Assembly (NCBI RefSeq): GCF_000257645.1
Contig: NZ_AJHJ01000006.1
Span: 159,290-223,289, forward strand
Source: Serratia sp. M24T3
GTDB lineage: Bacteria; Pseudomonadota; Gammaproteobacteria; Enterobacterales; Enterobacteriaceae
Direction of reading: 5' to 3'
DNA length: 64,000 nucleotides
Shown here: in pieces, positions 25,833 to 35,322 of the stretch
Layout of the letters: the number at the start of each line of letters is the position of its first letter
Numbering within the stretch: position 1 is the first letter of the stretch
The notes under the pieces: model-generated
Seen by the model: only the letters and a program-made list of their open reading frames with translations
Database searches by the model: none
What the model was told of the DNA's origin: nothing
Made by a program: the position numbers and the translations under genes

Positions 25833-26582
25833 CAGTGCTTTTTCCTTTAACGAATTAATCAATGGATGTTGAAAGCAGGATACTCTTTTTAAATATGACT
25901 TTATTGATTATTGTGCCAAATTGAGAGGAGGGTCGAAGATACGCCAAAATCAGTTTTATAGACGGGTCTGGGAGATATATTTGATTGTCAGATAATGTGA
26001 ACTGGAGAGGAGCGAGGGTATGCAAGAAAGACAAATGCGAGACCGGCCGTCTTCACACGCAAGCCGTTGCCTCTATCAGCAACTTTTAGATTTCTTTTTC
26101 TCGTTCTTGCTCGTTTGATACCTCGCACGGCCATGCACCAATTTTGTGCGCTATGCCACAAATAATAAAATCCGTTACCCCTGCTATATGGCGTTATTCA
26201 ATCTGTTAAAAATCCCCTTAAAACCATCCGCCCTTTATTGGTGCGAATGCTGATTCCTTATGGTTATTTTGCACCAAAACAAACAATTAAATTTGTATTA
26301 TTCTGCTGAGGTCATAAGAAAATTGAATGGAAAAGATTTTGGCCATTAATAATGTTATCTACATCACAAAACAAGCACTCATAAAATTATATAAACTAAT
26401 GATTTTAAAGGTTTTTTAAATTTCAATGCGCGATATATTTAGAGCCTCATAATAATTAAAGTTCGACTGATTTGACCGTTTGGTTTAGAAAAAAAACATT
26501 GAACATTTAATTTTTAAAATGATAAAACATTCTCATTCGATAATTGTTTTTCATTTTTAATCCCTACAGAAGGTCTGAGAAA
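25833..26582. other. Long AT-rich intergenic region
   Basis: These 750 bases separate the SET gene from the catabolic operon. No convincing gene was seen. The operon promoter and regulatory sites must lie here; three matching half-sites are listed separately (26135-26279). Confidence 0.5.
26135..26279. promoter_or_regulatory. Three GCACCAAW half-sites upstream of the catabolic operon
   Basis: GCACCAAT at 26135-26142, its exact reverse complement ATTGGTGC at 26237-26244, and GCACCAAA at 26271-26278. The last two face each other 26 bases apart. They lie 300-450 bases before the aldolase gene. They could be sites of a regulator, but the match is short. Confidence 0.3.
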
Positions 26583-27215
26583 ATGGCATTAGAAACCGCA
26601 GAAGTTCGTATTGCAGAACGTTGGAAGCGCCCGTCAAGAGAGTGGCTTGATGCTTTTGCTCCTTTCCCGGTTGCCAATATTGGTGACGCGATGGAGCGAT
26701 TGAGCATGTGTGATGCCGGCATTATTCCATTGACCGCCGACAGCGCTTTCACCGGCTTTGCCTTTCCGGTTCAGGTAACCGCGGGAGACAACGCGGCGGT
26801 GATCATTGCCCTGGACTACATCGAAGAGGGCGATGTGATGATGATTAATGGCATGGGGCATGTTGATCGCGCACTGGTTGGCGAGCAGTTAACTCAGCGT
26901 TTTCAAAATGCCGGCGCTCGTGGGCAAGTTATCGACGGTGCGGTGCGTGACAAGAAAATTATTGAATCAACCGCGTTTCCAACCTTCTCTCGTGGCACGA
27001 GTCCTGCAGGGCCTTACAAGAATGGTCCGGGCGTGATTGGTGAACCAGTGGCCATCGGCGGCGTGGTTTGCTGTGCCGGTGACATTGTGGTTGCCGATCA
27101 GGACGGCATCATCATCATTCCTTTCTGGAGAGCAGCAGACGTACTGGAGAAAGTCAAAGAAGTGGCGCGACGTGAAGCCGAGATGACCGCAGAAGTCACC
27201 GGCCAATACCGCTAA
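26583..27215 (+). CDS. RraA-family aldolase (4-hydroxy-4-methyl-2-oxoglutarate aldolase type)
   Basis: A 210-residue protein of the RraA/HMG-aldolase family. Visible motifs are PVANIGDAMERL near the N-terminus, the binding-site GMGHVDRALVGEQLTQRFQNAGARGQVIDGAVRD (shown in part: G.G..D.A..G and the R-D of GAVRD), which places pyruvate and a divalent metal in HMG aldolases, and GDIVVADQDGIIIIP. Unlike RraA proper (about 160 residues), the length fits the catabolic aldolases, which cleave 4-hydroxy-4-methyl-2-oxoglutarate or 4-carboxy-4-hydroxy-2-oxoadipate to pyruvate plus a second oxo acid. ATG 26583 is chosen over 26544 on family length. It opens the catabolic gene run. Confidence 0.8.
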   Translation: MALETAEVRIAERWKRPSREWLDAFAPFPVANIGDAMERLSMCDAGIIPLTADSAFTGFAFPVQVTAGDNAAVIIALDYIEEGDVMMINGMGHVDRALVGEQLTQRFQNAGARGQVIDGAVRDKKIIESTAFPTFSRGTSPAGPYKNGPGVIGEPVAIGGVVCCAGDIVVADQDGIIIIPFWRAADVLEKVKEVARREAEMTAEVTGQYR

Positions 27216-27286
27216 ATCACAGCGCACATGACCGGCCCAGTGGCATTAAGGGCCGGATTTCAACACTACTTTAGCAGGGCAGAACA

Positions 27287-28627
27287 ATGAATAAATCTCA
27301 GGTTGCATCGATGGACTACGCTTTGCCGGCAAAAGACTCAACACAGAATAATGTGGTCAAACGCGCCTCTCTGGCGGGCGGCGTGGGTTCCTTTGTTGAA
27401 TGGTACGATTACGGCATTTACGGTTTGCTGGTCAGCACGCTGGTGCTGGTATTTTCCGCCAACGACATGAACACCACCGACGCAGGCCTGATGCTTACGT
27501 ATCTGGGCTTTACCGTCAGCTTCGTTGTTCGCCCTTTTGGTGGCGTAATTTGTGGGTACCTGGGCGATAAAATGGGCCGCCAGAAATTACTCGCCATCCT
27601 GTTATTGATCATCTCTTTGGCGACAGCCGGTATTGGCCTGCTGCCAAGCTATGAAAGCATCGGCTGGGCCGCACCTGCGTTACTGATTTCATTACGCATT
27701 GTGCAAGGTTTCTCTGCGGGTGGCGAAGTATCCGGTGCCGGATCGTTTGTTGCCGAATACGCCGAGGATCATCGCCGTGCAGTAGTGATGTCGCCGCTGG
27801 TGATGGGGTCATTTATTGCATTATTGTTCGGTAGCCTGCTGATTAGCGGCCTGATTAATATCTACGGTGCTGAAGCGATGAGAGCCTGGGTATGGCGCGT
27901 GCCGTTCCTGCTGGCTATCCCGATGGCACTGATTGGGGTTTACATTCGTACTCGTATTCAAGACACCCCGCATTTCCAGATGGTAAAACAGAATAAGTCA
28001 GTGGTACGTAATCCAATCCGCGAAGTGCTGACCTCGAAACGTCATCTGAAAGCTATCGCGCTGGCAGTGACCTTACCTGCGGTCAACGGCCCGGGCTACT
28101 ACGTACTGTTCGTATACATGCCAACTTATTTGAACAAAGTCATGCATTTCGCTCAGGTACAAAGCCTGATGGTGACCGCTTGCGGCCTGCTGACCATCAT
28201 CGGCGCCATTCCAATGATGGCCTGGCTTTCCGACCGTCTGGGCCGTAAACCGCTACTAATTGCCTCGGCGATTGCCATGGCTGTATTGGCCTATCCATGC
28301 TTCTGGCTGCTGACGCTGGGCATGATGCCTCTGGCCTGCATGGCCGCCATCTTGCTGGCTTTTGCCTTTGCCGGACACGCCGCGGTTATTCAGTCCACGC
28401 TGGCTGAAATGTTCCCGACCAACGTGCGCTACAGCGCCTACAGTATTGGTTTTAACCTTTCTACCGTGATTTTTGGTGGCTCAGCGCCGCTGCTGATGAC
28501 CTGGCTAATCGGCCTGACCGGTATTGCCAGCATCCCAAGCTACATGGTGATTTTGACCGCCATGCTGACCCTGATTAGCACCTTATTTCTTAAAGAAACA
28601 GCCGGTAAGCCGCTGCGTGCGGAATAA
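27287..28627 (+). CDS. MHS-family metabolite:H+ symporter (MFS)
   Basis: A 446-residue symporter with about 12 membrane segments. GSFVEWYDYGIYG in the first membrane segment, RPFGGVICGYLGDKMGRQK in the loop after segment 2, and FSAGGEVSGAGSFVAEYA are diagnostic of the metabolite:H+ symporter group (KgtP, ShiA, ProP and citrate carriers). Members import organic acids or zwitterions. It is the second gene of the cluster, 71 bases after the aldolase gene, and probably imports the pathway substrate. Confidence 0.88.
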   Translation: MNKSQVASMDYALPAKDSTQNNVVKRASLAGGVGSFVEWYDYGIYGLLVSTLVLVFSANDMNTTDAGLMLTYLGFTVSFVVRPFGGVICGYLGDKMGRQKLLAILLLIISLATAGIGLLPSYESIGWAAPALLISLRIVQGFSAGGEVSGAGSFVAEYAEDHRRAVVMSPLVMGSFIALLFGSLLISGLINIYGAEAMRAWVWRVPFLLAIPMALIGVYIRTRIQDTPHFQMVKQNKSVVRNPIREVLTSKRHLKAIALAVTLPAVNGPGYYVLFVYMPTYLNKVMHFAQVQSLMVTACGLLTIIGAIPMMAWLSDRLGRKPLLIASAIAMAVLAYPCFWLLTLGMMPLACMAAILLAFAFAGHAAVIQSTLAEMFPTNVRYSAYSIGFNLSTVIFGGSAPLLMTWLIGLTGIASIPSYMVILTAMLTLISTLFLKETAGKPLRAE

Positions 28628-28677
28628 CCGAACCCTGAATGCGTTCATCGAGCTACTGAAAATCTGTCGAGGGAATT

Positions 28678-30765
28678 ATGAAAAACGCGTCAACATGGCG
28701 AATGGGATTTGATATTGGCGGCACCTTTACTGACCTGGTGCTGCTCAACGATGAAACAGGCGTTGCGCTTCGTCATAAAACGTTGACCACGCCGCACGAT
28801 CCTTCTGAAGGTGCTTATACCGGCCTGACTCAGCTGGTGGAAATGGCGGGGCTGGAAGCCAGTGATATTCACACCATTACTCACGGTACGACCTTGGCAA
28901 TCAATGCCTTACTGGAAAGACGCGGCGCAAAAACCGCCTTCGTAGTGACCAAAGGTTTCCGCGACGTGCTGGTGCTGGGACGTGAGTATCGTTACGACAT
29001 CTATGACCTCAACGGCGCACCCGCGGCACCGTTGATCCCTCGCTCACAGGCTTATGAAATCAATGAGCGCGTGACCAGCAAGGGTGACATTGTCACGCCT
29101 CTGGAGGAGGGCGAGGTTGTGGCTCTGGCCGCGAAGCTGCGTGCTGAAGGCTATGAGGCCGTCGCGGTGCTGTGTATGCATGCTTATGCATGGCCTGAGC
29201 ATGAAAATCGTATCGAGGCTATTTTCAGTCGCGAGTTGCCGGGTGTCTCAATCTCGGTTTCACATAAAGTTTCCCGCGAAATTCGTGAATACGATCGCGG
29301 CGTGCTGACCGCCATGAATGCCTTTGTCCAGCCCAAAGCCCGACACTATATGGCACGTCTCGAGCATAAATTGCGCGAAGGCGGCTTTACCTGCGACTGG
29401 CTGGTGATGGGGTCCAACGGCGGGCTGATGGCACCGCAAGTTGCTGCCGATTACCCAACGCGCATCATCGAATCTGGTCCGGCGGGCGGCATTGTAGCCA
29501 CCGCAGCCTTTGCCCGTAAAAACGGCCATGCTCAGGTGCTGGCGTTTGATATGGGCGGCACCACCGCGAAAGCCTGTGTGGTGCGCGATGGTCAACCTTC
29601 GATTACCACTGACTATGAAGTCGGTCGCGCCGATCGCCTGCTGAAAGGCAGTGGTTTGCCGGTAAAACTGCCGGTGGTAGACATGATTGAAATCGGTGCC
29701 GGCGGCGGCAGTATCGCTCGCGTTGACTCCCTCGGCCTGCTTGAAATCGGTCCCGAGAGTGCCAGCGCCTATCCTGGCCCGGCCTGTTACGGCCGCGGCG
29801 GTGAACTACCCACCGTGACCGATGCCAACCTGGTACTCGGCTTGCTGGACCCCGATGCGTTTCTTGGCGGTCGCATGACTCTCGACGTAGAGGCCGCGCG
29901 CAGAGCTGTCTCGCGCATTGCCGAACCGCTGGGGTTGAGTATTGAAGACGCTGCCTGGGGCATCCATGAAGTCGCCAACAGCAAAATGGCTGAAGCGCTG
30001 CGCACTCACTCAGTTGAGAAAAACGTCAGCCCGCACCAGATGACTATGCTGGCGTTTGGCGGCGCGGGTCCGAGCCATGCCTGGTCGCTGGCCAAAATCC
30101 TGTCGGTGAAGAAAGTGTATTTCCCGAACGGTGCCGGGGTGTATTCCGCCTTTGGTTTGCTGACTGCACCGCCAAGTGCCGACTTCGTGCGCAGCGACCG
30201 CTGCCGCTTGCAGCCAGGCATTGATATGGCGGCGGTACACAGAAACTTTGCTGAAGGTTTCGACGAAGCTTTTACCACTCTCGCCGCTGCCAATGTCGAC
30301 TCGGCCACTGCCAGCACGCAGAAGCTCGCCGACGTGCGCTATGTGGGTCAGGGGTCGGAACTCACCGTAACACTGCCAACCGCCTTTATCGAAAACGGCG
30401 ATGTCGCCACGCTGATTTCCGCCTTTGAAGAAGCACACTTTGCCCGTTTTGGTCGCATTCTCAAAGGTCAGGGCGTGGAAGTGGTCAACTGGCGCGGCCG
30501 CGTACAAACCACGCCACCGCTGATGAACACCAGCGACAGGCAAGGCATACCGGACCAAGGCGCGCAGGAGAAAACGCTGGCGGTTTATCTTGGTCGCGAC
30601 AGCGGTTTCAGTGACTGCCGCGTAGTGCCGCGCAGCCTGATGGTCACTGGCGAATGGATCGCCGGACCCGCGTTATTGCAGGAAAAAGAGTGTGCAATTT
30701 ATGTCGGACCGGGTGCGTCCGCCATGCTTGATGAACAAGGCAACATCCTGATGGAGCTGAAATAA
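28678..30765 (+). CDS. Hydantoinase/oxoprolinase subunit A (HyuA family)
   Basis: A 695-residue ATP-binding subunit of the hydantoinase A/oxoprolinase family. The ASKHA phosphate loops FDIGGTFTDL (residue ~10) and FDMGGTTAK (about residue 290), and EIGAGGGSIA, are clear. With subunit B such enzymes open lactam or hydantoin rings or carboxylate ketones at the cost of ATP (5-oxoprolinase, N-methylhydantoinase, caprolactamase, acetone or acetophenone carboxylase). Its stop overlaps the start of the B subunit by one base (TAATG), so translation is coupled. The real substrate is undetermined. Confidence 0.88.
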   Translation: MKNASTWRMGFDIGGTFTDLVLLNDETGVALRHKTLTTPHDPSEGAYTGLTQLVEMAGLEASDIHTITHGTTLAINALLERRGAKTAFVVTKGFRDVLVLGREYRYDIYDLNGAPAAPLIPRSQAYEINERVTSKGDIVTPLEEGEVVALAAKLRAEGYEAVAVLCMHAYAWPEHENRIEAIFSRELPGVSISVSHKVSREIREYDRGVLTAMNAFVQPKARHYMARLEHKLREGGFTCDWLVMGSNGGLMAPQVAADYPTRIIESGPAGGIVATAAFARKNGHAQVLAFDMGGTTAKACVVRDGQPSITTDYEVGRADRLLKGSGLPVKLPVVDMIEIGAGGGSIARVDSLGLLEIGPESASAYPGPACYGRGGELPTVTDANLVLGLLDPDAFLGGRMTLDVEAARRAVSRIAEPLGLSIEDAAWGIHEVANSKMAEALRTHSVEKNVSPHQMTMLAFGGAGPSHAWSLAKILSVKKVYFPNGAGVYSAFGLLTAPPSADFVRSDRCRLQPGIDMAAVHRNFAEGFDEAFTTLAAANVDSATASTQKLADVRYVGQGSELTVTLPTAFIENGDVATLISAFEEAHFARFGRILKGQGVEVVNWRGRVQTTPPLMNTSDRQGIPDQGAQEKTLAVYLGRDSGFSDCRVVPRSLMVTGEWIAGPALLQEKECAIYVGPGASAMLDEQGNILMELK

Positions 30766-32444
30766 TGACAACCTCAACCCCTGACAATCTTCGTTTTCTT
30801 AATGATCCGATAAGCCTGCGGATCACCTGGGACCGTCTGGTCAGTATTTCTGAAGAAGCCGCCGCGACGCTGGTCAACATGGCGTTTTCCAGCATTATTC
30901 GCGAGGTGGGTGACTATTCCTGTCTGCTGATGGATGCCAAAGGCAACTCTCTGGCCCAGCCGAAAACCAGCGTACCGGTGTTTATCGGCACTTTACCGGC
31001 CACTGTGCGCCATTTGCTGGCTAAGTATCCGGCTGAAACCTTGAAGCCCGGCGATAGCCTGATAACCAATGACCCTTGGCTGGGAACCGGTCACCTTAAC
31101 GACGTCACTATCGTCACGCCGGTATTCCGTGATGGAAAACTGGTCGCCTTTACCGGCTCGGCGGCGCATATGTCTGATATCGGCGGCTCGCTAAACATGG
31201 GTTCGTCTCGTGACATGTTCGAGGAAGGGTTCCTGATCCCGCCAAGCAAGCTGATGCTGGAAGGTGAAGTAAACCAACAGCTGCTCGACCTGCTGCTGGC
31301 CAACGTTCGCTCGCCGGACCAGGTTGAAGGCGACCTGCACGCCATGCTGGCTGCCAATCAGATCGGTGCCAACGGTCTGCTGGGCCTGATGGATGACCTG
31401 AAAATTACCTCGGTAGAGCCGCTGGCCGAGAAGATCCATTCTCTAACTGAAAATGCCATGCGCAAGGCGATTGAAGCCGTGCCGGATGGCCGCTATGAAG
31501 CATCGGTGGATATTGGCGATTACGAGGGCGACATTCACCTCAACGTGGCGGTTATCGTTGAAGGCAGCAATATTGTTATCGACTATGCCGGTTCCTCTGC
31601 CGAATCACTGTTTGGCAGCAACTGCCCGATGTCGTTTACCTACGCCTACAGCGTGTATCCGCTGAAGTGTTTGCTGGAACCGAACCTGCCGAATAACGAA
31701 GGCTGCTTTAAATCGATTACTGTGACTGCGCCGGTCGGCTCAATCGCCAATGCGCGCCCGCCTTGTGCGGTAGAAATGCGTAACCGCGTTGGCCACATGG
31801 CACACGCCGCAATCTTTACTGCGCTGTCGGAAATTATGCCAGAGCGCGTGATGGGCCACTCAGGCAGCGCGCCAGTGACCTGTGACGTATTCGCCGGGCA
31901 GTTCGACGACGGCCGCCGCTTTGTTGAAAGCCTGTGCGTTAACGGCGGCACCGGCGCGCGTCCTTCCGCCGACGGCATCGTGACCGGATTCCCGGGCAAT
32001 ATGTCATCTACGCCGGTTGAACTGATTGAATCCGCTACGCCGCTGCTATTTACCGAAAAGTCTATTGTGCCGGATTCCGGCGGTGCTGGCCGTTATCGTG
32101 GCGGCGTGGCCCAGCGCATGGTTATCCGCAACACCAGCAAATTCCCGCTTTCACACAGTATGTTCTATTCACGGCAGAAGCATCCGGCGCAGGGCGTGCT
32201 CGGCGGCGAAGCGGGTGCACCAAACTACATTGCCATCAACGGCAAACCGCTGGAGAAACCGGTGGGTCGTCACGACGTGTTCCCCGGTGATGAAGTCACT
32301 ATTCAGATGCCAGGCGGCGGCGGTAAAACCCCGGTTGGCGAGCGCAGCAAAGCGGCCATTCTGTTTGATTTGCAGGAAGGCTATATCACCGAAGAAGGCG
32401 CAGTGCGCGACTACGGTGTTTCACTTGAAGATTTAAGAGGTTAG
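30765..32444 (+). CDS. Hydantoinase/oxoprolinase subunit B (HyuB family)
   Basis: A 559-residue catalytic partner of HyuA. Family blocks include DYSCLLMDAKGNSLAQ, GDSLITNDPWLGTGHLNDVT, DYAGSSAESLFGSNC and the glycine-rich PDSGGAGRYRGG and MPGGGGKTP near the C-terminus. It needs subunit A for ATP-driven chemistry. Start and stop overlap the neighbours closely (one-base overlap upstream, two bases before the SDR gene), so the three genes form a tight operon. Confidence 0.88.
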   Translation: MTTSTPDNLRFLNDPISLRITWDRLVSISEEAAATLVNMAFSSIIREVGDYSCLLMDAKGNSLAQPKTSVPVFIGTLPATVRHLLAKYPAETLKPGDSLITNDPWLGTGHLNDVTIVTPVFRDGKLVAFTGSAAHMSDIGGSLNMGSSRDMFEEGFLIPPSKLMLEGEVNQQLLDLLLANVRSPDQVEGDLHAMLAANQIGANGLLGLMDDLKITSVEPLAEKIHSLTENAMRKAIEAVPDGRYEASVDIGDYEGDIHLNVAVIVEGSNIVIDYAGSSAESLFGSNCPMSFTYAYSVYPLKCLLEPNLPNNEGCFKSITVTAPVGSIANARPPCAVEMRNRVGHMAHAAIFTALSEIMPERVMGHSGSAPVTCDVFAGQFDDGRRFVESLCVNGGTGARPSADGIVTGFPGNMSSTPVELIESATPLLFTEKSIVPDSGGAGRYRGGVAQRMVIRNTSKFPLSHSMFYSRQKHPAQGVLGGEAGAPNYIAINGKPLEKPVGRHDVFPGDEVTIQMPGGGGKTPVGERSKAAILFDLQEGYITEEGAVRDYGVSLEDLRG

Positions 32445-32446
32445 GC

Positions 32447-33253
32447 ATGGATACTTTACAAGGAAAAGTTGTCATCGTTACCGGTGCCGGCAGTGGTATC
32501 GGCAAGTGTTCGGCAGAACTGCTGGCCGCTCGCGGGGCGAAGGTAGTACTGGTTGGTCGTCGTAAAGCAGTGCTCGATGAAGTGGCTGCGGGAATTGTGC
32601 GGCAGGGTGGTCAGGCGTGGAGCTGCGCCACGCATATCGAGAATAAAGAAGAAGTTCAGGCTCTGGTCAGCTGGGTCAATGCTGAACTCGGCCCGGTTGA
32701 TATTCTGGTCAACAATGCAGGCAGTGCCAGCAAAACGCTGAACGCGCGCTGGATCGAAGAGGAAGAATGGCAGCAGGTACAGGATGTCAACCTCAAGGCA
32801 GTGTTCCTGCTGACTCAGGCGGTATTGCCAGACATGCTGGCCAGCAAGAATGGCACCATTATTACTGTTTCTTCGCTGGCGGCGCTGCGTCCTAATCTTT
32901 TGGGCGGTGCAGCCTATGGCGCGGCCAAGGCAGGTGTTCGCAACTTTATGACTTACCTGCATAACACCTTCCGTAACGACGGCATTCGTTCAACCTGCAT
33001 TCTGCCAGGTGAAGTCAACACGCCGATTATGGATAACCGCGCCAATCCGCCAAGTCAGACTATCCGCGACAACATGGTACAGCCGGAAGATGTCGCCGAG
33101 GCGGTGCTGCTGTGTGCTGGTTTGCCGGCCCGCACAGTGATTGAGGAACTGATCGTCGCGCCGACCGTGATGCGTGATATCTCCGGCGATCTCGAAGTCA
33201 GTCGCTGGAAGGGCGCGCCAGAAAGCCTGATGGCAGAAAGAGAACGCTCTTGA
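32447..33253 (+). CDS. SDR-family oxidoreductase in the HyuAB operon
   Basis: A 268-residue NAD(P)-dependent short-chain dehydrogenase with TGAGSGIG (residues ~13-20), NNAG, and the catalytic YGAAK. It begins two bases after hyuB and is therefore cotranscribed. In the proposed pathway it would oxidise a hydroxyl or reduce a keto group of a pathway intermediate; the exact step is unknown. Confidence 0.85.
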   Translation: MDTLQGKVVIVTGAGSGIGKCSAELLAARGAKVVLVGRRKAVLDEVAAGIVRQGGQAWSCATHIENKEEVQALVSWVNAELGPVDILVNNAGSASKTLNARWIEEEEWQQVQDVNLKAVFLLTQAVLPDMLASKNGTIITVSSLAALRPNLLGGAAYGAAKAGVRNFMTYLHNTFRNDGIRSTCILPGEVNTPIMDNRANPPSQTIRDNMVQPEDVAEAVLLCAGLPARTVIEELIVAPTVMRDISGDLEVSRWKGAPESLMAERERS

Positions 33254-33307
33254 CGGTTACCGTAGCGCTAAATCCTTGTTGATGATTGACCCGAATTAAG
33301 GTGAAAC

Positions 33308-34465
33308 ATGTCTTCTTTAAATAAAAAGTTTATTGCGGCTGAAGCCGTATTGCGGATTGAACGTACTTCACTGCGCGTGCAGCAACCGGCCTCCAGCGGT
33401 GATATGGTTTCGCTGGCGATGGGCGAACCTGATTTTGATACTCCGCCGCGCATTGTTCAGGCTGCGGCTGATGCACTGAAAAATGGCTTCACTCATTACG
33501 CGCCACTGCTGGGGGACAAACTGCTGTGCGAAGCGCTGGCCGAAGAGCTTGCCGAGCAGTCCGGTTTCCCGGTCAAACAGGGTGAAGTGCTGGTTACTCA
33601 TGGCGGTACGGCAGGTCTGGCGGCGGCGATTTTGTCCATAGTTAACCCCGGCGACCGTGTAGTGATCCCCGATCCAACCTATTCACTGTATGCCGATCTG
33701 GTTAACATGGCCGGCGGAATTTGTGTGCCGATGCCGTGTAAAGCCGACCTGCATTGGGATCTCGACCGCCTTGCCAACAGCCTGGAAGACGCGAGGCTGT
33801 TTGTGTTCTGTAACCCCGGCAATCCCACCGGCATTGTGCATACCCGTGAAGAAATTGAAACACTGGGCCGTCTGGTGAATCAGCATGATGTGCTGGTTAT
33901 TGCCGATGAGGCCTATAGCGATCTCGTCTTTACCGGTAAACCGTTTACCAGCGTACTTGGCGTGCCGGCTTTTCGCGGGCGTACGCTATTTTGCCAAACC
34001 TTTTCAAAGAGCTATGCTATGACAGGCTGGCGCGTGGGTTATCTTGCCGGACCGGCGGAGATGATTGCCGCCGCGGCACGTGTGCACAACACGGTAAACG
34101 GCTCGGTAAACACCGCGGTGCAGCGTGCCGCAGTGGTCGCATTGAAGGAGTGCAAAGATGACGTCAAACGTATGTATGATGTTTATAAAGAACGTCGCAT
34201 TCTGATGATGGAGGGGCTGTTGTCGATTCCTGGGTTGAAACTCAACGAACCTGAAGGGGCGTTCTACTGCTTCCCGTCCTATTCGTTGCCTATCCCGGCC
34301 ATTGATATGGTGGCGCTGCTGCGCGAGCAGGGCATTGCAGTGCGTCCGGGGAGTGAGTTTGGCGCAGCGGGAGAAGGGCATCTACGCCTGTCTTACGCGG
34401 CAAGCAAAGAGTCGATCGCTGAGGGTGTCAAACGTCTGAAACGCGGTCTGGCTTCGTTGGGCTAG
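33308..34465 (+). CDS. PLP-dependent class I/II aminotransferase in the HyuAB operon
   Basis: A 385-residue fold-type I aminotransferase. FSKSYAMTGWRVGYLAG contains the PLP-binding lysine, CNPGNPTG and DEAYSDL bind the cofactor ring, and RPGSEFG near the C-terminus provides the carboxylate-binding arginine. It follows the SDR gene by 54 bases. With the amide-opening HyuAB and the aldolase it could convert an amino acid released from a lactam into the matching 2-oxo acid. The substrate is not predictable in detail. Confidence 0.87.
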   Translation: MSSLNKKFIAAEAVLRIERTSLRVQQPASSGDMVSLAMGEPDFDTPPRIVQAAADALKNGFTHYAPLLGDKLLCEALAEELAEQSGFPVKQGEVLVTHGGTAGLAAAILSIVNPGDRVVIPDPTYSLYADLVNMAGGICVPMPCKADLHWDLDRLANSLEDARLFVFCNPGNPTGIVHTREEIETLGRLVNQHDVLVIADEAYSDLVFTGKPFTSVLGVPAFRGRTLFCQTFSKSYAMTGWRVGYLAGPAEMIAAAARVHNTVNGSVNTAVQRAAVVALKECKDDVKRMYDVYKERRILMMEGLLSIPGLKLNEPEGAFYCFPSYSLPIPAIDMVALLREQGIAVRPGSEFGAAGEGHLRLSYAASKESIAEGVKRLKRGLASLG

Positions 34466-34477
34466 CCAAATTCGGTC

Positions 34478-34513
34478 AGGTGCATTATTGGAAATTCCAG
34501 TAATGCACCTTTT
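34478..34513 (+). terminator. Terminator after the aminotransferase gene
   Basis: AGGTGCATTA (34478-34487) pairs perfectly with TAATGCACCT (34501-34510), followed by TTTT-AAAA. The stem is 10 bp with a 13-base loop. It closes the main catabolic operon. Confidence 0.75.
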
Positions 34514-34542
34514 AAAACGTAGCGGATTTCAACAGCGCACCA

Positions 34543-34556
34543 CAGGGTTAACCCTG
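34543..34556. promoter_or_regulatory. Perfect palindrome before the TetR gene
   Basis: CAGGGTTAACCCTG is a 14-bp perfect palindrome 33 bases before the TetR start codon, flanked by further partial symmetry (GCGCA and TGCGC). It is the natural candidate for an autoregulatory TetR site. Confidence 0.5.
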
Positions 34557-34588
34557 CGCTACAGAAACAAATTATAGGCAGAGAAACA

Positions 34589-35206
34589 ATGGCAAAAACG
34601 ATGCGAAGTGATACCGAAAGGAACCGCAAAAACCTGATTCAGGCTGCTGCGCGGCTGTTTGAAGTCGCCGAAGACCCTATCAGTATGACGGAAATCGCCA
34701 ACGAAGCCGGTGTTTCTGTCGCCACCGCCTACCGTCAGTTTGCCTCGGTTGAAGAGGTTTTAAACACCTACCGTCAGGAAGTCGGCCAACTATTGTTGGA
34801 ATACAGTGAAAAGCAGACCGGCAGCGGCCTGGAGAAGCTGGAAAAAGTCAGCCGCTACTGGATAAAACTGGTGCGTCAGCGCGGTGCGGCGATGGTGCCA
34901 ATGCGTAATCGCCGCGGGTATCTCGAACGTTTATGGGAAGGCGCCGAGTATCTGCTGGTGCAGGCCAACGCGGTGCGTCCGCCCCTGCGCGAGGCAATGC
35001 AGGAGATGAGTCTTCCTGATATCGGCGACAAGGCAGTGTTTCTGTGGAATATCTTGTTTGACCCGCGTGAAATTTTTGACCTGATCGACACCGTTGGCCT
35101 GAGTGAGAAACAGGTCGGCGGGCAGCTAATGTCGGTGCTGTTGGGTGGTTTGCAAGGTTTTGCCCACGTCAATGCGTTCACTGTCGAAGACTTTCGGGTG
35201 AAGTAA
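34589..35206 (+). CDS. TetR-family regulator of the catabolic cluster
   Basis: A 205-residue TetR-type protein with an N-terminal HTH (SMTEIANEAGVSVATAYRQFASVEEVL) and a helical effector domain. It lies between the HyuAB operon and glutamate dehydrogenase on the same strand, with a palindrome in its promoter region, so it is a plausible local regulator. The effector is unknown. The same 14-bp palindrome was not found upstream of the aldolase gene or gdh, so direct control of these is not shown. Confidence 0.85.
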   Translation: MAKTMRSDTERNRKNLIQAAARLFEVAEDPISMTEIANEAGVSVATAYRQFASVEEVLNTYRQEVGQLLLEYSEKQTGSGLEKLEKVSRYWIKLVRQRGAAMVPMRNRRGYLERLWEGAEYLLVQANAVRPPLREAMQEMSLPDIGDKAVFLWNILFDPREIFDLIDTVGLSEKQVGGQLMSVLLGGLQGFAHVNAFTVEDFRVK

Positions 35207-35210
35207 ACGT

Positions 35211-35244
35211 TTGCCGCTGGCCTTATTAATCTGGCGGCAATATT
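35211..35244 (+). terminator. Hairpin after the TetR gene
   Basis: TTGCCGC (35211-35217) pairs with GCGGCAA (35234-35240), followed by TATTCTT. Moderate terminator candidate. Confidence 0.45.
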
Positions 35245-35322
35245 CTTCCCGACCTAATTAACTCTTATTTATTTATCACCCCCCGGTGAGGAATTTCTTC
35301 GCCTAAAATCAGAGGTTTAATA

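Noticed and set aside
26020..26118. A 32-codon frame with a GGAG-rich leader and a hydrophobic tail in the 750-base intergenic region
   Set aside because: The ribosome site is purine-rich rather than clear, no family is recognisable, and no terminator or promoter belongs to it. Support is too weak for a gene call.
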